The position numbers and the translations under genes are program-made. From assembly GCF_933775445.1 (NCBI RefSeq), contig NC_065874.1:21336501-21400500 (forward strand): 64,000 nt of DNA, read 5' to 3'. Below are positions 46,677 through 58,320 of this stretch, one piece after another. The number at the start of each line of letters is the position of its first letter. The stretch's first letter is position 1. This stretch comes from Argentina anserina. Lineage: Eukaryota > Streptophyta > Magnoliopsida > Rosales > Rosaceae. The notes below the pieces were generated by a model. The model did no database searches, was not told the DNA's origin, and saw only the letters and a list, made by a program, of their open reading frames with translations.

Positions 46677-47588
46677 TGATACAACTCACCCCAAATATTA
46701 CCCTAATACTTGGAGTAAGTCATGCAGAATTCCAAAATTTCGACAGTCTCCCTTAAAAGTAGTTAACCTTATCTGCACAAAACGACACACTTCTAAAATC
46801 AATCACCCAACTACAATACTTGGAGCCTCCGTGCTCCCAATCCATAAACCAACTCCACAACCACAATTCAAGATTTACAATTTAGTTTATAACTCAAACT
46901 TATTAGATCAATAACTAAAAACTCACAAATTAAATAGGCGGAAATGAGAAAGTGGACTATGCCCCGCCTTCTGGTACCCTTGACCCATCAAGCTTTTCCT
47001 GCAAACTGGGCGGTTGAAAATGAAGGGCCCAAGGGAAAATATTTAAAACAAACACTTTAGATTAAGTTGACGAAAATCAATATTTAGTAAAATAAAGATT
47101 TGAATATACTTACCCATTTTCTTTAATAAGAAAAACCAATGCATGCAAGTATTACTAAAATCTTTAATAACAATAATTGTTCCCACTAAAGCGGACTAGT
47201 CCCCGCTAGTCAAAATAATAACAAAAAAGATAATTATAGAAAACAGGCTAGTCCTGCTAATCAAATAAAAACAATAACTATAATTATAAAAAACCGACTA
47301 GTCACGCTAGTCAAAAGAAATTTAATAAGAATAATTAAAGAAAACCGACTAGCCCCGCTAGTCAAATCAAATGAATACGTATAATTATAGAACGCCAACT
47401 AGCCTCACTAGTCAAAATAAAATCAATAAGAATAATCATAAAAGTGGACTAAGCCCGTTAGTCGAAAAGGTATACATGAGCCATACACTATGCTCCTCGA
47501 GAAAAATATAAAATCTCAAACTCCCAATACTATCACGTCACGTTAACGGAGAGGGTATTGGACTGTCGTGACATTGTCGGCTATGTCA
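46677..47588 (-). repeat. 3' LTR of an antisense non-autonomous LTR element (copy R1)
   Basis: Its left part (46677-47225) recurs at 48925-49252 plus 52022-52263, with shared blocks such as CCTAATACTTGGAGTAAGTC, GGAGCCTCCGTGCTC and AAAACCAATGCATGCAAGTA. On the minus strand it would run from TGACATAGCC at 47588 to GTTGTATCA at 46677. The right limit is inferred from a TG end beside a purine-rich stretch. It contains an array of GACTAG...CTAGTC palindromes (47194-47460). Confidence 0.6.
47194..47460. repeat. tandem array of GACTAG-CCCG-CTAGTC palindromes
   Basis: Six units at irregular intervals of about 40-60 bases, each with a core like GACTAGTCCCCGCTAGTC followed by an AT-rich AATAATTATAGAAAA-type spacer. 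The cores differ by single substitutions. The first unit recurs at 52238-52255 in the partner LTR. Confidence 0.8.
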
Positions 47589-48911
47589 CATTGCCTCCCA
47601 AGAGGAAAAAGGCCACCACAACCGACTAGTAAGCTAACATCATCATCTCAAAATGTATGGCTTCAAAAATAATGTTTACGTCTACCATGGAGGTAAGTTC
47701 TATGTATGCACGATCAGAGAGGAACATTCGTTCAGTTATTGTGGTTTCACTTTATTGATTCTCGATTACAACTATTCTACACTTCATGCGTTCACTGAGT
47801 CGTAATTTCATCATATCTCTTGCTCATATGGCAAGATCGCATTGTGTAGTTCGATCTACTTATAGCACCTTGAGTGGAGAGTAACTCACATATATATATA
47901 AAAAATTAAGTAGTTCATGTTGTGCTAACTCGCAAGATAAACACGTGATAAAATTACAGTATTTCGAAATGTATTAATAAAGTACACATTTCATCTCAAC
48001 ACTGATAGTACCATCTCCACTCCTTCAAGGAAGTCCATACCCGCCAGCCTTCACAACGCTTGCAATCACAGTCCTTTTTGTCACTTTCTCAGAAGATATC
48101 TCTTTGACAACTTCACAACAATATGCACATTATCCTCTTCACCTCTAGTTTGTCCTCATTGTCTCCATGGTTGTAGCAAATGTGCGGAGTTACTCCATCG
48201 AACGGAAATACGCACATAAATTCTCAGGAGAAACAAAGTCCAGTGTAGCTTTGTTACAAGACCTCGAGTTCCTTACCCGACGAGAATAACTTTCAAGAAT
48301 GGAAACAACAACTCCAAGTTTCTTAACTATCCACAATTCTATTTAGAATTATTCCCTAACATCCATCACAATACACCATTCGAGTTCACACCCGAATGCT
48401 TCTCTGTCATCGGATACCACTTGCACAACACATCAATAATGTTGAGAATACGAGTTTACCTAGGGATTATTTACAACTCAATCAGTCTAAAAGTCCATTC
48501 AAAAGTCAATACGAAAGTCAACCTTCGACACCAAGATTTTTAATGAAGAAGGACAACTCCTCATAACGTCTAAAATCCACACTTTGCTCCTGTTAAGTTT
48601 CAATTGTAGTTTCATTAACTCCAAACAACTTTCACCTAGTTCACTATCATCGATACAACATCAAGATTCGGCATGCCATTAGTTAACCCAAATACTTGTT
48701 AGACAAATGAAGGAAACGTTAACATAGATTTCGAGTTCTCAACTCATAACTCGACTGCTAATACTCAATAATATCAAATCAATCCACAACATGAAAGGCG
48801 CAATTACATACCCTTTCTTAATGCGAAGCAGGATAATCAGCTAGGAGTTCTAGGTACCGAAGGCATAGTTGACGAGATAACAAACTCGATACTAAAACAT
48901 AAGGTTCTAAT
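47589..48911 (-). other. non-coding internal region of the antisense LTR element
   Basis: About 1.3 kb lies between the two LTR copies. No gag or pol motif is visible on either strand, so the element looks non-autonomous or internally deleted. Confidence 0.5.
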
Positions 48912-48923
48912 GCTCTGATACCA
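48912..48923 (-). other. primer-binding site, initiator tRNA-Met type
   Basis: Minus strand TGGTATCAGAGC, a perfect match to the common plant PBS. It lies one base from the LTR copy starting at 48925, which fixes that copy as the 5' LTR of an antisense element. Confidence 0.8.
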
Positions 48924-49252
48924 ATAGACACAACCTGCTCCAAATATTATCCTAATACTTGGAGTAAGTCGTGCTTAGACTACCTCCAAAAGAGGTAGGT
49001 CAAAATTTTAGCATAGTCTCTCTTGAAAATAGTCAATCCTACCTCCACAAAATAACACACTTCTAAAATCATTCACCCAACAGCAATACCTGGAGCCTCC
49101 GTGCTCTCAATCCATATACCAACTCCACAACCACAATTTAAAAATCAAATTTAATTTGCAACTTAAAGTTATCAAAGCAATAACTAAAACCTCACAAATT
49201 AAACAGGCGAAAGCTGGAAAGTGGACTATGCCTCGTCTTCTGGTATCCTTAA

Positions 49253-52021
49253 TGTAAACCCCAAAAATTTTTGTTTACTTTTCAACAAATATGACTAACT
49301 TTTCCAACATTTCGGAACTTATAGTTTAACACTTCGTTGTTCTACACTTAAAACTAGTTTCACAACTAACAAAAGTCTTTTTATTTTCAAAAAAAAAAAA
49401 CTAACAAAAGTATTTTGTGTTTTAGCTTTTGTTTTCATTTTAAACTTTTCTATTTATTTTCTTAAATTTGGTTTTTACTTAATATCTCTTTTCTTTTCTA
49501 AGTTCTATTTCTTATTGTAAGAGAAGTATTATTCTACGTGGCTTTTCCACAAAAGTTCCACCATTTCCGTCACCTCTTCATCTCACGTCATTATTTTTCT
49601 TTTCCTTCTCTTTGTGACAGAACAACACAAAGCAATTCTCACTTTATCTTCTTCCTCTTCTACTCACACCCCCACCACCTCAGTCCACTACCGACTCCAC
49701 CGATCGGCAGAACCAAGGCATGCCATCCACTTCATTATCTTCTAATCCTTTCTTCCTTTAGCCTATATAAAGAACCTTCATGGAAGCCCAATCCTTTGCC
49801 TCAATAGAGAACACTACAAGCTTAAGATTTCAGAGATTTCCGGGTTAGGATCGAAGCTTCCATTTTCGATTATAGTTCCAATCACTTCCTTCAAATTCAG
49901 ATTGCAAAGATTTGGGACTCCAACGACCCATTCTATCTAATATTGGTAATTTTTGAATCATTATTTCCTAACCCAATTCGATTTCACTTCAGTTTGTTTG
50001 AAGTCGAACCTAATTCTTCTCCTGTCTCTCTTCATTTTGTTTCAGCTTTTGACATCGTATTCCGACAACTTTGATCCCAAACCCAGTTAATAAAGTGAAG
50101 GCCAAGAGTCATTGAGCAAGTTCTAGAGGAGTAGAGAAGCATTAGAATTGCAGCATCCAAGTCTAGGAGGAAGAGGACGATGCAACAAGGCTTGGGGGTT
50201 ACTAGTTTTCCAACCTTCAATTCTGGAAATTCATAGAGGTAGCAGAACTTCTCTTTTTGGTTCCTAAATTTCATTTCGATGCTTGTTGTTGGGTTGGAAA
50301 ACCTACTTCGATATTGCATGTTAGAATTAGGTGTTGTTTTGCCGGATTTTGACAGATTGTGTGATCGGAGAAGTGAAGGGTTAAAACCCTGGATTCAAAT
50401 TGTAACCAAGTTACCTTTTCACTGTTTTACTGCCCATGTGAAAAGACCATTCTGCCCCTGACAGAATTACCATTTTACTAAATATTATCTTTACTGTTTA
50501 ACTTTGAGTTAAGTTTTAAAAGTAAAACTGGATTTTACAAATTGGTGACGTTATTTACTAAACTAAGATCAAGTGTTATCAGTGATTTTCACCGTTTGGA
50601 AATCACTATGTTTTCTAACCTTAGATTAATGTCGGAAAGTAATATTATTAAACTGTTCATTTACAATTATCGAATGTTGTCGACCATTTGTCGAAGGTTA
50701 TTTGAGATTGTATGAAAATTAATATCGACGATTAATAAGTAATCTGAATGTAATTAACTTACGTCCAGACCAGATTACTTACTCGATATCCTGGTCAAAT
50801 TAGGAAAACCATACCTTGACCAAAGTCGATAACCTTCAAGCCCTCATTTCATTAATTACTCAAGTTCTTCACAACTTTGTGAACCGATTCAAGACAACCA
50901 TAATCATTTGCGATAGAGCAACAAGACTTGCAACTTGGACTTTTGCTATATTATCAGGTAGGGGGAGCCACCCGTTAGGGTGAGCCGGAACATCCGGGTC
51001 AGTGGATTTCTTTGTGTAGTACTCGTTCCTTTATTTTATTCTGATAATTATTACTTTTTCCGCATTTTAGTCTATGATTTTAAGATTTACAGTATTCTTA
51101 TATTTACTATTTTACCAAGGCTAGACTTCATTCATATATTATATTTCCTGAGTAGACCTCATAGTGAATGGAAACCTAAAAGTAGGGACACCCTTGGTGT
51201 CGATAACTATAAACCTCCGAAGGGGCAATGCCATGTTATCATTCTACCTTGCGCACTATATTTTACTTTAGTTTATTGTATTAAATGGACACTCTCACTC
51301 ACTTATTGTTATTATTAGTAATAAGCGTAGTTGGCCTCGACTTAAGGGGTGATTATATTCCCTCTTAGCCACTAGGTTCGGTCCCCAGATTATAAAAATT
51401 CTGCGGATCATAAACTCATTGATTTTTTTACTTATATTGGTGTTAGCATTTGCATATGGATTTCTCTACCAATTCTAAATCTCTTTTCATGTTTTCAACT
51501 GCCCTGGTTGGATTCGGCTCTTACCGAGTTAGCGAGGATGAGTGCTCACACTCTACAATTCAGGTCTAGTGATATAGCTTAGATAAATTTGGTTGAGAGC
51601 TGGAGACGTGGTTGTACTTGACATTTCCCGTTCTATTACATTTTTCGAGAATACGCTTCATTTTGTGGTAAATCGATCTTTCTTGATCTTCGAGTAACTT
51701 CCAAGAACTTATTGTTTGTGTACTCTTTCCTTGATCATATTAGGAGTTAATTGTATTATTAGTTGGGCCAACTTGTTCAAATTATAGAGACTTAGAGTTT
51801 GTTAAATTCTTTCTAAGTCTCATTCATTACGTTCCGCAATTGTATAAATGGGTTGTTATTTATGTTGTTCGCTCATCTTCATTTCCTAAAATTTTCATTA
51901 AAATCTTATCTTTTCAGCTTTGTTTTCAAGTTGATGGATGATCATTATGTCACAACGACGTATTTTTTATTCATTAAATCAGAATCACGACGGTTACCGG
52001 TTTTGGCGCCGGGATGTGACA
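49253..52021 (+). repeat. 2.77-kb solo LTR, Ty3/gypsy-like
   Basis: Starts TGTAAACCCC and ends GGGATGTGACA. Flanks are CTTAA (49248-49252) and CTTGA (52022-52026), a 5-bp target duplication with one mismatch. Comparison with R1 shows exactly this block is extra. A TATATAAAG lies at 49763-49771. Short open frames inside are not convincing genes. Orientation follows the TATA box and the GGGATGTGACA end. Confidence 0.85.
49763..49771 (+). promoter_or_regulatory. LTR TATA box
   Basis: TATATAAAG after a C/T-rich stretch about 510 bases into the solo LTR, followed by GC-richer putative leader. Confidence 0.5.
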
Positions 52022-53100
52022 CTTGACCTCATCAAGCTTTTCTTGCAAACTGGGCGGTTGACAATGAAGGGACCGCGGGAAAGCATTTAAAACAAACACG
52101 TTAGAGTGAGTGGGCAAAAATCAATATTTAGTAAAATAAAAATTTAATTTACTTCCCCATGTTCTTCAATAAGAAAAACCAATGCATGCAAGTATTACTA
52201 AAATCTTTAATAACAATAATTGTTCATACAAAAGCAGATTAGTCCCCGCTAGTCAAAATAATAACTGTGCTATTTTCATTACCCTGGTTCAAGGTTTATA
52301 AAATTGGATCTCAGAGGCCCATAGACTGACATACATCTCGGTGATGGAGTCGATTGAGAAAACATCCTTTCGAGGTTGTGGCCCCCGTGGTGTCCAACAA
52401 AGGAGTCTTGCCTTGTGACTATCTCTGATTCTAGCTATCAAGCCTTCTGAAACAAAGGAATAAGTTTGTGTCTAGACGACATACTTAGGCCGCACGTCCA
52501 CCTCGCTTTATAACTTAGAAAATAACTTTGTATAAATAGATGTATATAGCTTCAAAAGAAAATGATATTCTAATTTTTAAGGTATATCAGATAAAGCAAG
52601 ACCCTTACATTGGGTTGTTTCAGTCCATTGCACAGTTAGCTCCTCTGCTCCACGTACCTTAAAAGTTAAGATTGTGTGTGAATAAAATCAATTAGACTTA
52701 GTGATACTCCTACACTTGTGCATTTCGAAACATAGAAGAAGTAAAAAAATAAAATTGAACAAAGATATAAAGAGAGTGACTTTTTTGTAAAGGAAGAAAA
52801 AGAAACGAAAATTTGTAATTGAAAGAAAATTGAAGTTTATATTTACTTATACTTGTATTTCATACTTTGTAAAGATACTAATATATGTGTTTTTTTTCAG
52901 GCTAATGAATGTCCAAGATTAGTGGTTGGTCCGAAGAGATTAGTGCACGCCTGAAAAGAATTCAGCCTCCATCCTAGTTTGACAACATTTCCATTGAATA
53001 AGATTCATTTCACGAAGAGAAAGAGTTTGGGTCCATTTCGCCATTTCCAAGTGCATCAAGTTGTAGTGGGCTCAATCCTTTATTCTTTGAGGATCCGGAG

Positions 53101-54960
53101 TTGGAATTGTTGACAAGCCCATTTCCATTGGCCCAGTTGAATTTCAACCTACCTGATCCAAAATCTGAAGTTCAAGAAGAAGTAATGGCATCAATTAGAG
53201 AACAAAATGGTCAAGTTGAAGGAGCAGTTGGTGGGACAACGCCCTCTAACATTGCATATCCTGTCCCGGAGGAGGGCAAGACTAGTGATTTCGTTTTGAA
53301 GAGTGGATTTCTACACCATTTGCCCAAGTTTCATGGAATTTTTGGTGAGGATCCTAATCAACATCTCACCCTGTTCCAATTCAACTACGAGACTATGTGC
53401 CCAAGAGGAGCAGACATTCAGATTGTGAAGATGAGAGCTTTACCTTACTCATGGGAGGACCGTGCTCAGAAATAGTTATTTGAGGTGCCAGCTGGTAGGA
53501 TCACTTCTTGGACTATCATGGTGAACAAATTCTTGTCCAAATACTTCCCATCTTCAAGAGTTACTCATATAAGGAAGCAGATCACTGGTATAAAGCAAGG
53601 GTCAGATGAGTCGTTTTACAACTACTATGAGAGATTCAGGTCTCTTATAGCATCATGTCCAGCTCATGGCATTAGGGAAGGTCTACTGCTTCAATACTTT
53701 TATGAAGGCCTTCTACAAATGGAAAGAGAGTTTATTGATTCAACTGGTGGTGGATCGTTTTGGACAAGAGCAATGTAATGGCAAAAGATCTTTTGGAGAA
53801 GAGAGCAATGAATAACCAACAGTTTGGGACATCTGCAAGTGCTACACGGCAGGTGCATGAGACTCACTCCAGTTCGAAATCTGCTCTAGAGGACAAGGTA
53901 GACAAGTTGTCCAAGATGATGAGCCATTTCATGAAGACTAATGGAGCTCAAGTCTGTGGAATATGTACGGAGGGGCACCCTACTGATCAGTGTGCTCAAG
54001 TTGCATCTAGTGGAGGGTATAGGAAGTCAATGCCCTTGGTTATCAAGGAGGTCAGAGGTATAACCCATTTTTAAACACCTACAATCCTGGCCTACATGAT
54101 CATCCTAACTTTCGATGGTCCAACAATGAGAATGTACTAAGGCCACATCAGAATGCTATGCAATTTGGGCCTCGTTCGTCTGGTTTGCTTAGACCACAAG
54201 CTCCACTACTCAATGTACCACCTCCAAACGTGGCTGCTACTCCAAATTATGATGAGCTGTTGAAGTCTTTAGCTGCTGGGCAAAGTCAGTTGAACACCGT
54301 TACTCAAACTTTGGTGGTGGGTCAACAAGCGAATAGCAAGGATATTGCAGAGCTTAAAACGCATATGGGCCAGGTAGTGGATTTCATGGGCCGATTTTCT
54401 GAGCAAGGAAAACTGCCAAGTGGTGTCATACCCAATCCAAGGAATGAGCAAGCCCAAGCTATCATGACAAGGAGTGGGCTCGAGCTTAAAGAGAGACCAA
54501 ATGTTGCAAAAAAGGCCAACACGACCCATGATGTTGTTCTTGACCAAGAAAGTGACGAAATTGCAATGAACGACTTGGAGAAAGATCCAGCTACCTCCAA
54601 GAAGGAGATGGTGCCGTCCCATGATGCACCTAAAGGTATGATTGCTAACTCAAGTGATTTAGTTAAAACTAATCCGGTTTTGTGTATACCTTTCCCTTCT
54701 AGGTTTGCAAAGAGTAAGAAAGATAAATCAGATGAGGAGGTGTTGGAAGTCTTTAGGAAGGTGGAAGTTAACATTCCATTGTTCGAGTGCATCAGACAAA
54801 TTCCCAAGTATGCGAAATTTTTAAAGGAGCTTTGCACTTCAAGAAGGAAAACTAGGGAGGAGAAGATAGTGAAGATGAATGAGACAGTTTCAGCTGTCAT
54901 CCAAAGGAAGCTACCCCCTAAGATGAAGGACCCGGGAAGTTTCTCTGTCCCATGTAAAAT
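53101..54960 (+). pseudogene. Athila-type gag remnant, copy 2
   Basis: The frame is broken by TAG at 53473-53475 and by shifts near 53770 and 54070-54150. Recognisable parts are LPKFHGIFGEDPNQHLTLF, FEVPAGRITSWTIMVNKFL, CPAHGIREGLLLQYFYEGL and CGICTEGHPTDQC, a zinc knuckle with CX2CX3HX4C, one residue shorter than in copy 1. NYDELLKSLAAGQSQLNTVT and KYAKFLKELCTSRRKTREEK follow in the linker towards the protease. Sequence upstream from about 52908 may hold the original N-terminus. Confidence 0.85.
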
Positions 54961-55400
54961 TGGTAACACATTATTTGAAAATGTTATGCTTGATCTAGGT
55001 GCTTCAATAAATGTTATGCCTTATAATGTTTATCAATCACTAGGATTAGGACCCTTAAAGAATGATAACGTGATTATTCAATTAGCTGATCGATCTAACA
55101 AGTACCCTAAGGGGTATGTTGAGGATGTCCTTGTGTAAGCCAGTCACTTGATTTTCCCTGCAGATTTTTATGTGCTAGACATGCAGGTATCACCCTTGGA
55201 GACAACTCCATTGCTTTTGGGGAGACCGTTCATGAGAACTGCTAGGACATGTATCGATGTGGCAAATGGGAGTTTATCAATGGAATTTGATGGAGATGTT
55301 ATTAGCTTCAACGTTTTTGAGACTATGAAATACCCAGTTTTTGACCTTAACTCGTGCTTTGCTATTGATGTTGTTGATTCTACTGCAGAGGTCATGTCAG
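54961..55400 (+). pseudogene. Athila-type aspartic protease remnant, copy 2
   Basis: Active site MLDLGASINVMPYNVYQSLG at about 54990-55050, then YVEDVLV followed by TAA at 55136-55138 (a glutamine codon in copy 1), then IFPADFYVLDM and LLLGRPFMRTARTCIDVANG. The same reading frame continues into RT. Confidence 0.87.
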
Positions 55401-56640
55401 AAACGTTGGAAGCATATCAATTAGCTATGGAGCAAGGGGCCGGATTTGACAAGCATAGGGACCGTGTCCCAAGAGAGGAGTGGGTTGATCTTGAGCCCAA
55501 GATTTTCGAAATTCTTTGTGAGCTTGAAGCTCAACCGTACAAAAGGTATCCCTCTTTCTTGTCAATACCCATTTCCACTAACAAATTGTTACCATCTGTG
55601 GTTCAGGCCCCAAAGTTAGATTTGAAGGAGCTTCCAGATCATTTGAAGTATGTGTACCTTGGAAATGATGATACTCTACCAGTTATTGTGTCATCAACGC
55701 TGAGTGAGCAGCAGAAAGCTAGATTGATTGATGTGCTTAAGAGAAACAAGACCACTATTGGATGAACTTTGGTGGATATCAAGGGAATCAGCCCTACAAC
55801 TTGTGTTCATAGGATACTACTAGAGGATGGCGCCAAGCCTACACGTGATACTTAGAGGAGATTACACCCACCAATGATGAAAATCGTGAAAGATGAGGTG
55901 ATCAAGCTGCTTGATTGTGGAGTGATCTATCCTATCTCGGATAGTCGGTGGATATCACGAGTGCAAGTTGTGCCTAAGAAGAGTGGGGTAACTGTTGTGA
56001 AAAATGAGGCGAACGATTTAGTACCCCAGAGGTTGGTGACCGGTCATAGGATGTGTATTGATTATAGGAAGCTGAATGCTACAACACGCAAGGATCAAAT
56101 GCCTTTACCGTTCATGAACTAAATGTTGGAAAGATTAGCCACACACGAGTTCTTTTGTTTACTAGATGGGTATAGTGGCTACAACCAGATATACATTCAT
56201 CCGGAAGATCAGGAGAAGACGACATTTACATGTCCATTTGACACTTTTACCTATCGACGCATGCCCTTTGGGTTGTGCAACGCACCAGGTACATTTCTGC
56301 GATGTATGCTTGTTATTTTCTCTGACTTTATCGAAAATATCATTGAGGTCTTTATGGATGATTTTAGTATTTATGGAAAAGACTTTGATGCATGTTTAGA
56401 GAATTTAGAGTTAATCTTGAAAAGGTGTGTAGAGACTAACCTTGTGCTTAATTGGGAAAAATGCCATTTCATGGTTAATCAAGAGATAGTTTTAGGACAT
56501 ATTGTATCTGCTAAGGGTATTGAGGTAGACAAGGCTAAGGTTGATATTGTGCATCACTTACCCTCTCCCACAACTATGAGAGAGGTTCGTTCTTTCCTCG
56601 GTCATGCAGGATTTTATAGGAGATTCATCAAAGATTTTTC
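55401..56640 (+). pseudogene. Athila-type reverse transcriptase remnant, copy 2
   Basis: The RT domain is nearly complete in one frame: LPDHLKYVYLGNDDTLPVI, CGVIYPISDSRW, QVVPKKSGVTVVKN, GHRMCIDYRKLNATTRKDQM, FFCLLDGYSGYNQI, RRMPFGLCNAPGTF and the catalytic VFMDDFSIYG (FMDD at 56351-56362). Stops at 55763-55765 (TGA for Trp), 55853-55855 (TAG for Gln) and 56120-56122 (TAA for Gln) disable it. Confidence 0.92.
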
Positions 56641-57434
56641 CATGGTGGCGAGACCTATGTGTACCCTATTGCAGAAGGATTTGCCGTTCATATGGGATGA
56701 TGCATGTGAGAAAGCGTTTGTGAAGTTAAAGGAGTTGTTGACTAGTGCACCCATCATTTGTCCTTCGGATTGGAACCTGTCCTTTGAATTGATGTGCGAT
56801 GCTTCAGATTATGCAGTTGGGGCAGTATTGGGCCAAAGAAGAGAAAAGAAGCCTGTAGTGATCTACTATGCGTCTAGGACTCTTAATGAGGCCCATATGA
56901 ATTATTCGACTACGGAAAATGAGCTTTTGGCTGTAATCTTTGCTTTAGAGAAATTTCGATCATATCTTTTGCATTCTAAAGTTGTTGTGTATTCTGACCA
57001 TGCAGCCTTAAGGTATTTGATGACTAAGAAGGATGATAAGCCCAGATTGATCTGGTGAATACTGTTGATTCAAGAGTTTGACCTTGAGATTCGAGACAAG
57101 AAGGGAAGTGAGAATGTGGTGGCTGATCATTTGAGTAGGATCGTGCGAGATGAGGAAAGAGAGCCACTATGTGAGACTTTCCCAGATGAGCAACTCTTTG
57201 GGATAGAGGTAAGTATGCCTTGGTATGCCGATATTGTCAATTATTTAGTTGCTAAGGAATTTCCTAGTACACTTTCGCATGCTAATAAGGCTAAATTGAA
57301 GAAAATGGCTAGATACTATATTTGGGATGACCGTATTTATGGAAACAATGTAGTGATCAAGTCATTAGGAGATGTGTCTCATAGAATGAGCATAGGTCGA
57401 TTCTTAACTTCTGTCATAGTGAGGCATGTGGAGG
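56641..57434 (+). pseudogene. Athila-type RNase H, first copy
   Basis: Contains [83 protein letters not shown] and QEFDLEIRDKKGSENVVADH. TGA at 57056-57058 stands where related elements have Trp (LIRW). The preceding codon is TGG here but CGG in the second copy. Confidence 0.9.
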
Positions 57435-57483
57435 TATTGTATCTGCTAAGGGTATTGAGGTAGACAAGGCTAAGGTTGATATT

Positions 57484-58320
57484 GTGCATCACTTACCCTC
57501 TCCCACAACTATGAGAGAGGTTCGTTCTTTCCTCGGTCATGCAGGATTTTATAGGAGATTCATCAAAGATTTTTCCATGGTGGCGAGACCTATGTGTACC
57601 CTATTGCAGAAGGATTTGCCGTTCATATGGGATGATGCATGTGAGAAAGCGTTTGTGAAGTTAAAGGAGTTGTTGACTAGTGCACCCATCATTTGTCCTT
57701 CGGATTGGAACCTGTCCTTTGAATTGATGTGCGATGCTTCAGATTATGCAGTTGGGGCAGTGTTGGGCCAAAGAAGAGAAAAGAAGCCTGTAGTGATCTA
57801 CTATGCGTCTAGGACTCTTAATGAGGCCTATATGAATTATTCGACTACGGAAAATGAGCTTTTGGCTGTAATCTTTGCTTTAGAGAAATTTCGATCATAT
57901 CTTTTGCATTCTAAAGTTGTTGTGTATTCTGACCATGCAGCCTTAAGGTATTTGATGACTAAGAAGGATGATAAGCCCAGATTGATCCGGTGAATACTGT
58001 TGATTCAAGAGTTTGACCTTGAGATTCGAGACAAGAAGGGAAGTGAGAATGTGGTGGCTGATCATTTGAGTAGGATCGTGCGAGATGAGGAAAGAGAGCC
58101 ACTATGTGAGACTTTCCCAGATGAGCAACTCTTTGGGATAGAGGTAAGTGTGCCTTGGTATGCCGATATTGTCAATTATTTAGTTACTAAGAAATTTCCT
58201 AGTACACTTTCGCATGCTAATAAGGCTAAATTGAAGAAAATGGCTAGATACTATATTTGGGATGAACTGTATTTATGGAAACAATGTAGTGATCAAGTCA
58301 TTAGGAGATGTGTCCCATAG
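57484..58320 (+). pseudogene. Athila-type RNase H, duplicated second copy
   Basis: Repeats the first copy almost exactly in the frame starting at 57484, with the same TGA (57991-57993), so that stop predates the duplication. It runs on to the integrase N-terminus (RCVP) and a TAG at 58318-58320. Confidence 0.92.

Larger units (their letters stand above)
48925..52263 (-). repeat. 5' LTR (copy R2) of the antisense element, split by a solo LTR
   Basis: Homology to R1 runs through 48925-49252, is interrupted by the solo LTR at 49253-52021 and resumes at 52022 until 52263, just after the first GACTAG palindrome. There it is cut off by the truncated left end of Athila-type copy 2. Confidence 0.75.

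Noticed and set aside
49538..51318. Several 60-110 codon frames between 49.5 and 51.3 kb
   Set aside because: They lie in the solo LTR, have no family resemblance and no intact context.
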